From the IMG/VR virus record IMGVR_UViG_3300031566_000001, positions 79,143 to 143,142 of that record: DNA of 64,000 bases; one strand, written 5' to 3'. Below are positions 41,861 through 49,632 of the stretch, piece after piece (position 1 is the stretch's first letter; every line of letters starts with the position of its first letter). Both the position numbers and the translations under genes were made by a program. Below the pieces are notes generated by a model that was given only the letters and a program-made list of their open reading frames with translations, was not told the origin of the DNA and searched no databases. The DNA is from a virus.

Positions 41861-43251
41861 TCTGCGCTGACTCTAGGGCTGCGCTGGCAGAGATAGAAGA
41901 GGGGAGCGTACAGTGCTGCATCACCTCTCCGCCATACTGGAGCCTCCGCAGGTACGGCGATGCAGCGGAGATGGTCTTTGGCGGCGATGCTGGCTGTGAG
42001 CATGAGTGGGGGCAGCACATTGTCAATCGGCGGGGCGCAGGCGGCGAGAGGGAATATGGCAGCTCTGATAGCGGTGTGGGCCGGGGGCCGGCACCCGAGT
42101 TGCCCTCCTCCAATATCTGCTCCCTCTGCGGCTGCTGGCGCGGTCAGTTCGGATTAGAGCCCACCCCCGAGATGTACGTGGAGCACATGCTGGACTTTTT
42201 GCGGGCAATATGGCGGGTGCTGAGGGATGATGGGACGCTGTGGCTGAATCTCGGGGACTCTTATGCGAGTCAGGGGGGGGCTAAGACAGAAGCCTCATAC
42301 GCCTCAGCAGGCACGGGCAATAGTGCCAATCGGACGCTGCGGGTTGATGCCCGGAGACCACCCGGAGGCCTCAAGCCCAAGGACCTCGTGATGATCCCCT
42401 TCCGCGTGGCGTTGGCTGCGCAGGCAGACGGGTGGTGGGTGCGGTCGGTGATCATCTGGTCCAAGCCTAACCCCATGCCAGAGTCAGTGCGGGACAGGCC
42501 GACAACGGCGCATGAATACGTGTTCCTCTTGACGAAGAGCAAGACCTACTTCTACGATGCCGATGCGATAAGGGAGCCATGTACCATGACGCCCCAGGCC
42601 AGGTTGACTCCACGAGACATGAAGAATGGCAAGGATAGCCAGCGGGCCGTTCACCGTAGACCACAATACCAGCTCCGAGATGAGCCAGGGGTAGAGGGCA
42701 ACCCATTAGGCCGCAACAAGCGTACGGTCTGGGAGATAGCCACGGCCCCATATCCCGGCGCCCACTACGCAACATTTCCTCCCAAGCTAGTAGAGCCGAT
42801 GATACTGACCACGCCCACGAAGGTCTGCGCTGAGTGCGGGGCTGGGTGGGAGAGGGTGGTTCAGAAGCCCGACATGAAGGAGCGACCAAAGCGCAACCAG
42901 CAGAAATACGGAGCAGAGCGCATCAATGTTGGCTGGGGTGACTACCCGCAGAGCGCGGGGCAGGAGTGGCAAAAGTGGCGCAACGAGAACCCTGACGTAA
43001 CCCTTGGCTTCCGCCCCACCTGCTCCTGTGATGCTGAGACCAAGCCCGCCGTCATCTTAGACCCCTTCTGTGGTAGGGGCACCGTTCTCAAAGAGGCAAG
43101 AGCGCATGGCCGGGACTGGATAGGCATAGACGTCGATCCTCAATCTATCAAGCTGGCGGAGGAATGGCTGGGGCTAGGGGAGGTTACCTATGAGATTGAC
43201 GAAGAGCATTGGATACAGCCGCAATTAGTCAATGAGGAGTCAGCACAATGA
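41854..43251 (+). CDS. DNA methyltransferase (SPPY-type), 465 aa
   Basis: Start ATG 41854 in overlap with the HNH gene. The catalytic motif is CCITSPPYWSLRRYG at residue about 25-35, and SAM motif I appears at the end as VILDPFCGRGTVLKEARAHGRDWIGIDVD, the beta-class order of N4-cytosine/N6-adenine methylases. Between these lie zinc-finger-like inserts (GLCEH...CSLCGCWRGQFG) and VWEIATAPYPGAHYATFPPKL, a typical conserved block. Protecting phage DNA from host restriction is the usual role; with the HNH it may form an acquired cassette. Confidence 0.75.
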   Translation: MLICADSRAALAEIEEGSVQCCITSPPYWSLRRYGDAAEMVFGGDAGCEHEWGQHIVNRRGAGGEREYGSSDSGVGRGPAPELPSSNICSLCGCWRGQFGLEPTPEMYVEHMLDFLRAIWRVLRDDGTLWLNLGDSYASQGGAKTEASYASAGTGNSANRTLRVDARRPPGGLKPKDLVMIPFRVALAAQADGWWVRSVIIWSKPNPMPESVRDRPTTAHEYVFLLTKSKTYFYDADAIREPCTMTPQARLTPRDMKNGKDSQRAVHRRPQYQLRDEPGVEGNPLGRNKRTVWEIATAPYPGAHYATFPPKLVEPMILTTPTKVCAECGAGWERVVQKPDMKERPKRNQQKYGAERINVGWGDYPQSAGQEWQKWRNENPDVTLGFRPTCSCDAETKPAVILDPFCGRGTVLKEARAHGRDWIGIDVDPQSIKLAEEWLGLGEVTYEIDEEHWIQPQLVNEESAQ

Positions 43252-44510
43252 TCTTTTCCAATCGTCACGAGGTGGAGACACACCTGGCTGAGCAGGCCGA
43301 TGGGGGTGTCATCGTCGAAGTGGGCTGCGGCGTAGGCGATGGCCTGGTGGCCCTGCTCAACGGCACGCGGTACGGTAGACTTTTGCCTGTGTATGCTGTC
43401 GATCCTTATACTCCCTACGTGGACAAGCTGGGGGGCACCTACGGGCCGGAGAGCAAGCAGGAGGCCCTGGATAAGGTGGTGGGCACGGGGTTGGGGCGGT
43501 TGGTGGCCTTCGTCGAGGAGGACGGCGTACTGGTGGGCGAAAATTGGGACTTGCCTACGGCCCTGGTGTGGATTGACGTCAGCATGGAGTATGACGGTCT
43601 CAAATGCGTCTGGGACGCCTGGGCGGACAAGGTCATGGAGGACGGACATATCGCTATCGCGGGCCTGGGTTATAGCAGCCTGGGTACAGCGCGGGTGATG
43701 CAGGAGGCCGTTGACTCGGGGGACTTCGTGCGGGTGCTGTCGGAGCAGGACAGGGTGGCGGTACTACGCAGGGTGCCCCGGAATAGGCGGGCCGTGTTCT
43801 ACATCGTGGATGGTGAACCCTATGCTGAGGAGGCGGCTTACAGTGCGTCCAGTGTCAAGGAGCACATGCCCGGCGTGGAGACCTTTCTGTTTGCGGTGGG
43901 TGGCACAGGGGCCAGGGAGAGCATCGACCACGTAGTGCTCTTGCCGCCTCGGGAGAGCGAGCTGTGGTACCTGGACAGCACGCGGTACTTCAACCAGGCG
44001 GTGGCGCACCTCCACGAGTACAACCGTCTTTTGTACCTTGACACGGATACCTGGGTGGCCTGGGACTGTTTGGATATGTGGTGGCTCCTAGAGCAGTTTG
44101 ACGTGTGCCTGGGGCACAGTGCGGGCCGGGAGGCCATGCCTTCAGCGATTGGGACGCCCCCGGCGTTCACTACCCTGTCTATCGGGGTTAGTTTATTCCG
44201 CAACAACGCGGAGGTCCGGGCTACGCTGGCGGACTGGCTGGCGTTCTACGAGAAGTACCAGGGCATCTACGGCGACAATGATGAGAGTCCTTTAAGGGAT
44301 GTGCTGTGGCTGAATCGGCAGGGGCTGAAAATGTATATCCTGCCCCCTGAGTACAACGTCCGAGCTGGGTTTGGGTGCTGGCTCTACGGTCGGGCTAGGA
44401 TAGTTCATGCTCGGCTGCCTCGGTTGAGGCATGTAGCAGAGCAGTTGAATGAGCACACGTCTATGCGTTTGTGGCACGATGGTGAGTTCTTGTGGTGGCA
44501 TCAGAAGTGA
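43248..44510 (+). CDS. Fusion: methyltransferase plus GT-A glycosyltransferase
   Basis: 420 aa, ATGA overlap with the methylase. The first part (1-185) carries VIVEVGCGVGDGLVALLNGTRYGRLLPVYAVDPYTPY, a SAM-binding site (VGCGVGDG) with VDPY, and VWIDVSMEYDG. From about 190 a transferase follows: RAVFYIVDGEPYAEEAAYSASSVKEHMPGVET, DTDTWVAWDCLDMW (DxD), then FRNNAEVRATLADWLAFYEKYQ and GDNDESPLRDVLW. This is the reverse order of the fusion at 38858 (GT then MT). Both fusions lie in one island, suggesting coupled methylation and glycosylation. Confidence 0.6.
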   Translation: MIFSNRHEVETHLAEQADGGVIVEVGCGVGDGLVALLNGTRYGRLLPVYAVDPYTPYVDKLGGTYGPESKQEALDKVVGTGLGRLVAFVEEDGVLVGENWDLPTALVWIDVSMEYDGLKCVWDAWADKVMEDGHIAIAGLGYSSLGTARVMQEAVDSGDFVRVLSEQDRVAVLRRVPRNRRAVFYIVDGEPYAEEAAYSASSVKEHMPGVETFLFAVGGTGARESIDHVVLLPPRESELWYLDSTRYFNQAVAHLHEYNRLLYLDTDTWVAWDCLDMWWLLEQFDVCLGHSAGREAMPSAIGTPPAFTTLSIGVSLFRNNAEVRATLADWLAFYEKYQGIYGDNDESPLRDVLWLNRQGLKMYILPPEYNVRAGFGCWLYGRARIVHARLPRLRHVAEQLNEHTSMRLWHDGEFLWWHQK

Positions 44511-44523
44511 AAGGTGGTGAAGG

Positions 44524-44802
44524 ATGGACAGCAACGTCTTAACCCGAGGCATAATTCCCCTGAGGCGCATCAAGCGCCTGCGTAGGTGCATGAACCCCAG
44601 TTGCCGCTTCGTGGTCGGCGCGGGCAAGATGGCCTTGGAGAGCACCAACATCGGTGAGTTCGCGCGGTTGACCTGCCCTAAGTGCGGAGCACTGCATGTG
44701 TTCAACCCCATCTCTACTGTGAGGCCTGATGCTGAGCGGCACATCTTCGTGGTCCGTGACCGGGGTGGTCAGGTAGAGCATATTTTCCCGAGGGTGCAAT
44801 GA
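44524..44802 (+). CDS. Zinc-ribbon small protein, 92 aa
   Basis: RRCMNPSCRFVV (CxxxxC) near 20 and LTCPKCGALHVFNP (CxxC) near 56 form a zinc ribbon. Similar ribbons occur in phage translational or transcriptional regulators such as Com of Mu, but I cannot assign that function. ATGA overlap with the next gene; ribosome site GAAGG. Confidence 0.5.
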   Translation: MDSNVLTRGIIPLRRIKRLRRCMNPSCRFVVGAGKMALESTNIGEFARLTCPKCGALHVFNPISTVRPDAERHIFVVRDRGGQVEHIFPRVQ

Positions 44803-45248
44803 GGCGGCGCTACTTTGAGTGGGATTACGTTAGTAACCGCATGACTGAGTGGGCTCGCGTGGGGCACTGCTGCCAGTGCGCCGCGTGTTGTCAGAACAGC
44901 ATCGGCTTCAAGTTTGAGAGCAGCAAGCTCTATGAAGCGAAGAAATCGGGCAGTTACTACACCACTGGCAAGGGCATCTGGCAGGAGGTCCGCGTAGGGG
45001 GCCGGTACAGGCACTTCTTCCAAATGGAGTACGTGGCTGCCAAAGGGAAGGGGTGCGCCAGCCTGGAGCGTGGCTTGTGCGAGGAGTATGAGCACCGTAC
45101 TTGGATTTGCCGGGAGTGGCCCTTCTCGCCGCGCTGCATAGAAGCCACCTCGGAGTGTACTTATGGATTCCGCGAGGTTGATCGTAGGTCTTTTGTGGTC
45201 GTCGTCCCTGAGAAGGACGAGGGCGATTTCGTACATGTGCCATTGTAG
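44799..45248 (+). CDS. YkgJ-like cysteine-cluster protein, 149 aa
   Basis: The cluster VGHCCQCAACCQNSIGF (CCxxCxxCC-type) near 25-35, a second KGCASLERGLCEEY, and CREWPFSPRC near the end match the YkgJ family of zinc/iron-binding proteins. A second, divergent YkgJ-like protein is at 48686. The family's role is uncertain; a metal-binding modification partner is one idea. Overlaps the previous gene by ATGA. Confidence 0.55.
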   Translation: MRRRYFEWDYVSNRMTEWARVGHCCQCAACCQNSIGFKFESSKLYEAKKSGSYYTTGKGIWQEVRVGGRYRHFFQMEYVAAKGKGCASLERGLCEEYEHRTWICREWPFSPRCIEATSECTYGFREVDRRSFVVVVPEKDEGDFVHVPL

Positions 45249-45257
45249 GAGGGTGTT

Positions 45258-45917
45258 ATGGTCACTAAGGCCATCATGCTCATCCACGTCTTCCGGACCG
45301 GTGGTTACATGGTGCAGGGGGTCCTACGGAAGGTCCCTGGCCTGGTGATGGTCTCGGATAGGCCCACGGAGCACCTGACCTATGATCAGATGGCTGTGGT
45401 GTGCGCGAGAGAACGCATGGGGAACCCGCCCGCTATGGTTTTTATCCGCAACCCTTTTGACTGGTATGTCTCTATGTGGTGCTGGGTCAACATGGCGCCG
45501 AACATGCCTCCAGTCTCGGAGTTCCGCGAATACCTGGAGGTCATCCGGGTGCGGCGCTATGGCACCACGGGGACGGGCCGCAACTATAGCAGGCTCTCCG
45601 AGCACTGGGCTGACATGGGGGCAGGCAAGGCGCAGTGGGAGGGGCGCTTTGAGACTCTACGGGAGGACTTCATGGACATCATGCTCAAGGTCATGCCCAG
45701 CCTGGTGAACGAGAAGATGTTAGGGGACCTCATGGCCAAGGAACCCATCTATCACCCCAGCAGGCATCCTCAGACAGGTAGGCATCCTGGGGACTATCGG
45801 CAATACTACACCCCGGAGACAAGGGCATTGGTCGAGGAGTGGGACAGTGAGCTTCTAGAGCGGTTCGGTTACACTTTTGAGGAGAAGGTAGATGATATAC
45901 CCAATCCCGGTGCCTGA
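45258..45917 (+). CDS. Sulfotransferase-like protein, 219 aa
   Basis: The N-terminal IMLIHVFRTGGYMVQGVLRKV is the PAPS-site helix with the usual Gly/Ser-Thr partly replaced (RTGG), and VFIRNPFDWYVSMWCWV has the 3'-phosphate pattern R-N-P-x-x-x-x-x-S. The end (TRALVEEWDSELLERFGYTFE) is the usual 'Y.ef.....lfgY.f' tail. Likely transfers sulfate; third such protein in the island. Preceded by GGAGG. Confidence 0.55.
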   Translation: MVTKAIMLIHVFRTGGYMVQGVLRKVPGLVMVSDRPTEHLTYDQMAVVCARERMGNPPAMVFIRNPFDWYVSMWCWVNMAPNMPPVSEFREYLEVIRVRRYGTTGTGRNYSRLSEHWADMGAGKAQWEGRFETLREDFMDIMLKVMPSLVNEKMLGDLMAKEPIYHPSRHPQTGRHPGDYRQYYTPETRALVEEWDSELLERFGYTFEEKVDDIPNPGA

Positions 45918-46785
45918 TGAGTTCCGCCCGGCCAGCCAGGGTTACACTATGCCGCCGCACTGCCCGCCGGAGGGGTACGGCGTGGAGCAGGACTTTGACG
46001 CTTGGTTACGGACGCAAGGGGAGCTTTTGACTGATTCCGCGGAGGCCGACTGGCTGTACCTCCCGGTGTTCTGGAACCGGCTCTTTATTGCCACCTGGAA
46101 GTGGGCGCAGGATGAGGCCGCCATAGCCCGCTGCGCCGATTGGCTGGCGGCTCTCAGGGATAGTTTGGGCGGCTTTGAGAGGGTGTTCACCGTCTGTGAA
46201 TGGGACCTGACCACGGAGCGGCAGGAGCTGGGCACGGACGGGCTGACTGTGTTCACGGCGGGGCGTCGGGATCGCGCAGGCCTTGATATACCGTTGCTCT
46301 GTGCCCCACATGGCGTCCCGCCGGTTTCATACGGCAAGCAATACCTGGCGTCATTTGTGGGCAACATTGGGACGTCAGGCTGGCGTCAGGGTATGTTGGA
46401 GGCCCTGGAGGGCTACGGCGGGGTCCTCATCGAGCACGCACAGAAGGGGCCAGCCTATTTCTGTGATGTGATGACCAAGAGCTACGTGGCCCTGGCCCCC
46501 AGGGGTCACCGGGGGCAGAGCTTCCGGTTCTACGAGGCCATGGACATGGGTGTGGCCCCGGTCCTGATCGGTGATATGGATACCCGGCCCTTTAAGAATT
46601 GGGTCAATTGGGACTCATGCTCTTACTACGTTCCTGACGCCTCGGAACTTCCCGGCTTTATTGACAACCTGGACCTGGAGGACGCGTTACGCAAGGGCGC
46701 GGAGGCGGCACGGGTATACCATGAGTGTCTGCGGTTCGGGCGGTGGTGCATGTTTGTGGTGCCTGAGCTGCTGAGCGTGCCGTAA
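45892..46785 (+). CDS. Exostosin-like glycosyltransferase, 297 aa
   Basis: The C-terminal half has the exostosin/GT47 pattern: VMTKSYVALAPRGHRGQSFRFYEAMDMGVAPVLIGDMDTRP, where the R..E.(M/L)..G..PV nucleotide-sugar pattern is clear, followed by NWDSCSYYVPDASELPGFI. The N-terminal half has the matching acceptor domain (ADWLYLPVFWNRL). Overlaps the end of the sulfotransferase gene. Last gene of the island, followed by hairpins and a new promoter. Confidence 0.6.
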   Translation: MIYPIPVPDEFRPASQGYTMPPHCPPEGYGVEQDFDAWLRTQGELLTDSAEADWLYLPVFWNRLFIATWKWAQDEAAIARCADWLAALRDSLGGFERVFTVCEWDLTTERQELGTDGLTVFTAGRRDRAGLDIPLLCAPHGVPPVSYGKQYLASFVGNIGTSGWRQGMLEALEGYGGVLIEHAQKGPAYFCDVMTKSYVALAPRGHRGQSFRFYEAMDMGVAPVLIGDMDTRPFKNWVNWDSCSYYVPDASELPGFIDNLDLEDALRKGAEAARVYHECLRFGRWCMFVVPELLSVP

Positions 46786-46790
46786 CTCCT

Positions 46791-46857
46791 GCCACCTTGC
46801 CAGGGGTGGCGCGTTTCCTCCTTTTGGGGGCGGGTGGGGCCGGGCCTGCCCGCCCCC
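46791..46857 (+). terminator. Double hairpin at the end of the glycan island
   Basis: GCCACC pairs with GGTGGC (46791-46810), followed by a T-rich stretch. Then GGGGGCGGG pairs with CCCGCCCCC (46826-46857). The second stem lacks a T-run. Together they probably mark the end of transcription entering from 29.3 kb. Confidence 0.5.
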
Positions 46858-46860
46858 TCC

Positions 46861-47059
46861 TATAAGGATTTCGGCCCGGTTTTCCCTCTTGGTTGGTATG
46901 TAAATGGCGCTTTTCCTGTTTATCCGCGACCCTGCCCCCAAACGTCACCAGAGACACCCAGGTCACCCAGGGCGGTGTTGGGGTGTGAATAGGTGGCTTG
47001 ATATCCCCAAATGCTTAGAGCGGCTTGTGGTGAATCATGTTAGAATACTAAACTGGTAC
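46861..47059. other. Non-coding boundary region
   Basis: No convincing gene. It includes CACCCAGG-type repeats (ACCCAGGTCACCCAGGG near 46960) and becomes AT-rich towards 47050. A short frame from 46904 lacks a ribosome site and resembles no protein. It separates the terminator from the consensus promoter at 47060. Confidence 0.5.
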
Positions 47060-47088
47060 TTGACAAAATATAAACGATGTGTTATAAT
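47060..47088 (+). promoter_or_regulatory. Perfect consensus sigma70 promoter
   Basis: TTGACA (47060-47065), exactly 17 bases, TATAAT (47083-47088). Both hexamers match consensus. It faces the 47146 gene, giving a leader of about 50 bases, and opens the accessory/replication region after the island terminator. No dyad A or B accompanies it, so it likely serves host RNA polymerase early in infection. Confidence 0.8.
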
Positions 47089-47145
47089 ATAGGTAAGATG
47101 AGGAACCAGAGAGCAGAGTAACAGGATACCACAGAGGAGGAGACG

Positions 47146-47379
47146 ATGGCAGAGAGAACGGATTACCCAAGGAACCTAGCTGAGATTGCAATACAGGGCG
47201 CTATTGCCCAGCTTGGTCAGGCAGATAGCCTCTTGCAGAGGTATCAGGCTGAGTACGACCTTCTTCACCACGAATTGGGTGATGATGGCGGCACGGAAGC
47301 CGCGCCAGCGCGCCATGCGGTGGAACAGGCCCTCAATCGTCTGGAATATGCCTTGCAGGAGACTAAGCAACTCTCATAG
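47146..47379 (+). CDS. Small helical protein, first gene after the early promoter, 77 aa
   Basis: Acidic and helical (EIAIQGAIAQLGQADSLLQRYQAEYDLLHHEL, then HAVEQALNRLEYALQETKQL), likely a coiled coil. No family recognised. Its first position under a strong host-type promoter suggests an early-expressed regulator or host-takeover factor; inference. Confidence 0.5.
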   Translation: MAERTDYPRNLAEIAIQGAIAQLGQADSLLQRYQAEYDLLHHELGDDGGTEAAPARHAVEQALNRLEYALQETKQLS

Positions 47380-47463
47380 CCGAAACTGGGGTGGAGGCCC
47401 CGGTCACCCGCGATGCCGCCGTGCGGGTCCGATGAGGCGATGGGCGGCGAGAGGAGGCAACAC

Positions 47464-48126
47464 ATGAAAATCCTGGCAACTGATGAGCAGAGTCTTGCAC
47501 GCTGGCAGCGCCTACGCCCTACACCCAAGCAGATGCTCCGGATGGGCACCAATAAGAAGACATTTCACTGCGTGCGCTTTGGGCAGCTGGAGGCCTGGGG
47601 CAACGGGTTCTTCCTGCTGGTGGGGAACTCGCCGGACGTGCCTATGGAGGATATGACCCAGCGCATGCAGCGGTTCTCGGACTGGTCTGACATGAAGGAC
47701 CGGCTGCTGACGCCGGGGGCTTGCCCTGTGGAGCCGCTGCTGTACCTGGAGGCTGACCGCTACAGCGTGCAGGAGCGCCGCTTGCTGGTGATGGAGATGC
47801 GGTCGCCCACGGACAGCGATGTGATCATGGAGCACCTTACCGTCAATGCAACCATGGCGCTCTTCATAGAACGTGAGTGCAGGGCGCGGTTCCCCGAGGA
47901 CTGGATATTGGGCTGGCGGGGCAACCTGTCGGCGGAGGCCAGGATTCACGGGTGCGCCAAGGTACATCCCAAGCCATTGACGTATTGCGTAAGGGGTCCG
48001 GGAGCTGGCTATACCGCTGCTGGCGTGCTGATGCCCAGGACGTGGGGGAGTCAGTTGGTGAGCAAGGATGGTAGTGTGGCGCTCCAGTATGATGTGACCC
48101 GCAGGGTTTGTTATCGAGACGCTTGA
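47464..48126 (+). CDS. Unknown protein, 220 aa
   Basis: ATG 47464 follows GAGAGGAGG. Residues include TFHCVRFGQLEAWGNGFFLLVGNSPDVPMEDMTQR and later YCVRGPGAGYTAAGVLMPRTWGSQLV. It looks globular, mixed alpha/beta, without known motifs. Longest gene in the early small-gene cluster up to the ATPase. No function is assigned. Confidence 0.45.
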   Translation: MKILATDEQSLARWQRLRPTPKQMLRMGTNKKTFHCVRFGQLEAWGNGFFLLVGNSPDVPMEDMTQRMQRFSDWSDMKDRLLTPGACPVEPLLYLEADRYSVQERRLLVMEMRSPTDSDVIMEHLTVNATMALFIERECRARFPEDWILGWRGNLSAEARIHGCAKVHPKPLTYCVRGPGAGYTAAGVLMPRTWGSQLVSKDGSVALQYDVTRRVCYRDA

Positions 48127-48142
48127 TGAAAGGGGATAGAAG

Positions 48143-48385
48143 ATGACTGGCGCTGAGGTGATTGTATACGGGTTTGCTGCTGTTGGGTTCATAATAGTAC
48201 TCTGCGTAGCACTAGGGGCTACAGAGGTAGTCGCCGAAGGTATGGTTGAGGATCGCAGGGAACAAGCTGAAATAGATACTCGGAAGGTGATTCAGGAACT
48301 TGAGATAGCCCTGCGCCACGCACGTCAGCCAGAGCACATTCTACTGCCCGCTATGATGGAGGTGAACGATGTCGCACATAGTTGA
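48143..48385 (+). CDS. Small membrane protein, 80 aa
   Basis: An N-terminal membrane helix (AEVIVYGFAAVGFIIVLCVALGATEVV, about 3-29), then a charged helix (RREQAEIDTRKVIQELEIALRHAR). Resembles type-II-like phage membrane proteins of unknown role. Overlaps the next gene's start. Confidence 0.45.
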   Translation: MTGAEVIVYGFAAVGFIIVLCVALGATEVVAEGMVEDRREQAEIDTRKVIQELEIALRHARQPEHILLPAMMEVNDVAHS

Positions 48386-48629
48386 TCCGCGCAATGTGAG
48401 GCCGGGGGACCTGAAGCCTGGCGATGTAATGATAAGAACGGTGGCGCTTCATGTGTTGCCGGACTACACGGGAGGCCGGTTGATGTACCCGATGTACCTG
48501 TGCCCGTGGCCGGATTCATCCCTTGTAGATGGTGTGCCCCAGGGCGCACGCATGGAGGGCAAGCCTGAGACCATGCAAGAGATATTCCCGGTGGTGGGCA
48601 ATGCTGGGGCCAAGCCGGACCCGATGTGA
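48369..48629 (+). CDS. Small unknown protein, 86 aa
   Basis: Product is soluble with many prolines (VRPGDLKPGDVMIRTVALHVLPDY, YLCPWPDSSL). Overlaps the previous gene and ends just before regulatory locus 6. No family recognised. Confidence 0.4.
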   Translation: MSHIVDPRNVRPGDLKPGDVMIRTVALHVLPDYTGGRLMYPMYLCPWPDSSLVDGVPQGARMEGKPETMQEIFPVVGNAGAKPDPM

Positions 48630-48630
48630 T

Positions 48631-48675
48631 GTTTTGCTGGCAAAGGAAAGTATGGGCTGCGCTTTTGCGCAAAAG
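48631..48675 (+). promoter_or_regulatory. Paired dyad regulatory site, locus 6 (A then B)
   Basis: Dyad A GTTTTGCTGGCAAAGG (48631-48646) and dyad B CTTTTGCGCAAAAG (48662-48675), centres 30 bp apart; B passes into the GGGAGG ribosome site of the gene at 48686. Like locus 1 it lacks a clear TATAAT box 12 bp after A. Possibly a repressor site on read-through transcription. Confidence 0.6.
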
Positions 48676-48685
48676 GGAGGGAGAG

Positions 48686-49234
48686 ATGGATATACTCAGT
48701 GCTTTCGTGGAGCGTGATGTGTATCGGTTGTGGCTTGAGAAGACCGAGAAGGAGCGCAACACGGCCAAGCTCCAGGGGCTAACAGAGTGCCAGTGCTGCG
48801 GCTTCTGCTGTGCCCGGCGGACATGTGTGCCCCTGCCGGATGAGTTGGAGTCCATTGCGGCCAACCTCCAGCTTTCTGTAGATGAGATGATCGGGAAGTA
48901 CATGGTCGGCGATGCACAATCCACGGAATCCGGCGCTTGGGCTCAGTTCCTTCGCTGGGCGAACACGGCCCAGCTAGACTTGACGGGCACCTTCTTGTCG
49001 ACGGATCGCACTTACGATAAGGGGGATTGCGTGCTCTACGATCCACAGAAACGCGAATGCCGTATCTGGGCCGTCCGGCCTGTTGACGCGCAGCAGACTA
49101 CATGCTGGAAACCGTACCAGGGTGATGATTCGCGTGATGGTTGGACAGATGGCCAACTGCAAAGGGTTTGCCCGTCGATGAACCTTGACCCGGATGAGGA
49201 TTGGGATGATGAGGAATGGGACGATGATGGATAA
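48686..49234 (+). CDS. YkgJ-like cysteine-cluster protein, 182 aa
   Basis: The start ATG 48686 follows GGGAGGGAG. GLTECQCCGFCCARRTC (CxCCxxCC-type) near 35-48 and later KGDCVLYDPQKRECRIW match YkgJ-type metal-binding modules; the C-terminus is acidic (DPDEDWDDEEWDDDG). Related in type to the gene at 44799, though not close. Controlled by locus 6. Confidence 0.55.
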   Translation: MDILSAFVERDVYRLWLEKTEKERNTAKLQGLTECQCCGFCCARRTCVPLPDELESIAANLQLSVDEMIGKYMVGDAQSTESGAWAQFLRWANTAQLDLTGTFLSTDRTYDKGDCVLYDPQKRECRIWAVRPVDAQQTTCWKPYQGDDSRDGWTDGQLQRVCPSMNLDPDEDWDDEEWDDDG

Positions 49235-49442
49235 ACCGAGGGGCCAGTATCCGACGGTGCCCTGCATGGAGCAGCGCCTTGAGGAGTACCTGGACAAAGA
49301 GGACCGCTGCGTCCTAGAGGACGATTACTGGTGGGAGATGAAGGACGCGGCGGCCAACAGCGGGGTGGACATGATGACCCTGGTGGAGGAGATACCGTTT
49401 GAGAAGTGGCTGCGGGCCAGGAGGGAGGGGCGTGGTGGATAA
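49224..49442 (+). CDS. Small unknown protein, 72 aa
   Basis: Starts MMDKPRGQYPTVPCMEQRLEEY; ATG inside the end of the previous gene. Acidic with helical C-terminus (VEEIPFEKWLRARREG). Unrecognised and coupled to neighbours by overlap on both sides. Confidence 0.4.
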   Translation: MMDKPRGQYPTVPCMEQRLEEYLDKEDRCVLEDDYWWEMKDAAANSGVDMMTLVEEIPFEKWLRARREGRGG

Positions 49443-49632
49443 GTGGCAGAGACTGCAGAAGCTTGTGGACCTATGGCTGGAGCACATTCATGAGACCCCT
49501 GATCACACGACCCCGCTCACGGAGGATGGTGAGGCCACCTATGATACCAGCCCGTCGGCTTACCGCATTTACTGCTGCGCCTCGGGCTGTGATTGGCAGC
49601 AGGAGATAGATGATGACCGCCCTGGCGAGTAG
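49435..49632 (+). CDS. Small unknown protein, 65 aa
   Basis: GTG start overlapping the end of the previous gene. WQRLQKLVDLWLEHIHE helix, then acidic loop and YRIYCCASGCDWQQEID with CC...C, a possible single metal site. No family recognised; kept on coupling and codon use. Confidence 0.35.
   Translation: MDKWQRLQKLVDLWLEHIHETPDHTTPLTEDGEATYDTSPSAYRIYCCASGCDWQQEIDDDRPGE

Noticed and set aside
46904-47092. Short + strand frame in the boundary region (62 codons)
   Set aside because: It runs across the consensus promoter, lacks a ribosome site, and resembles no protein.
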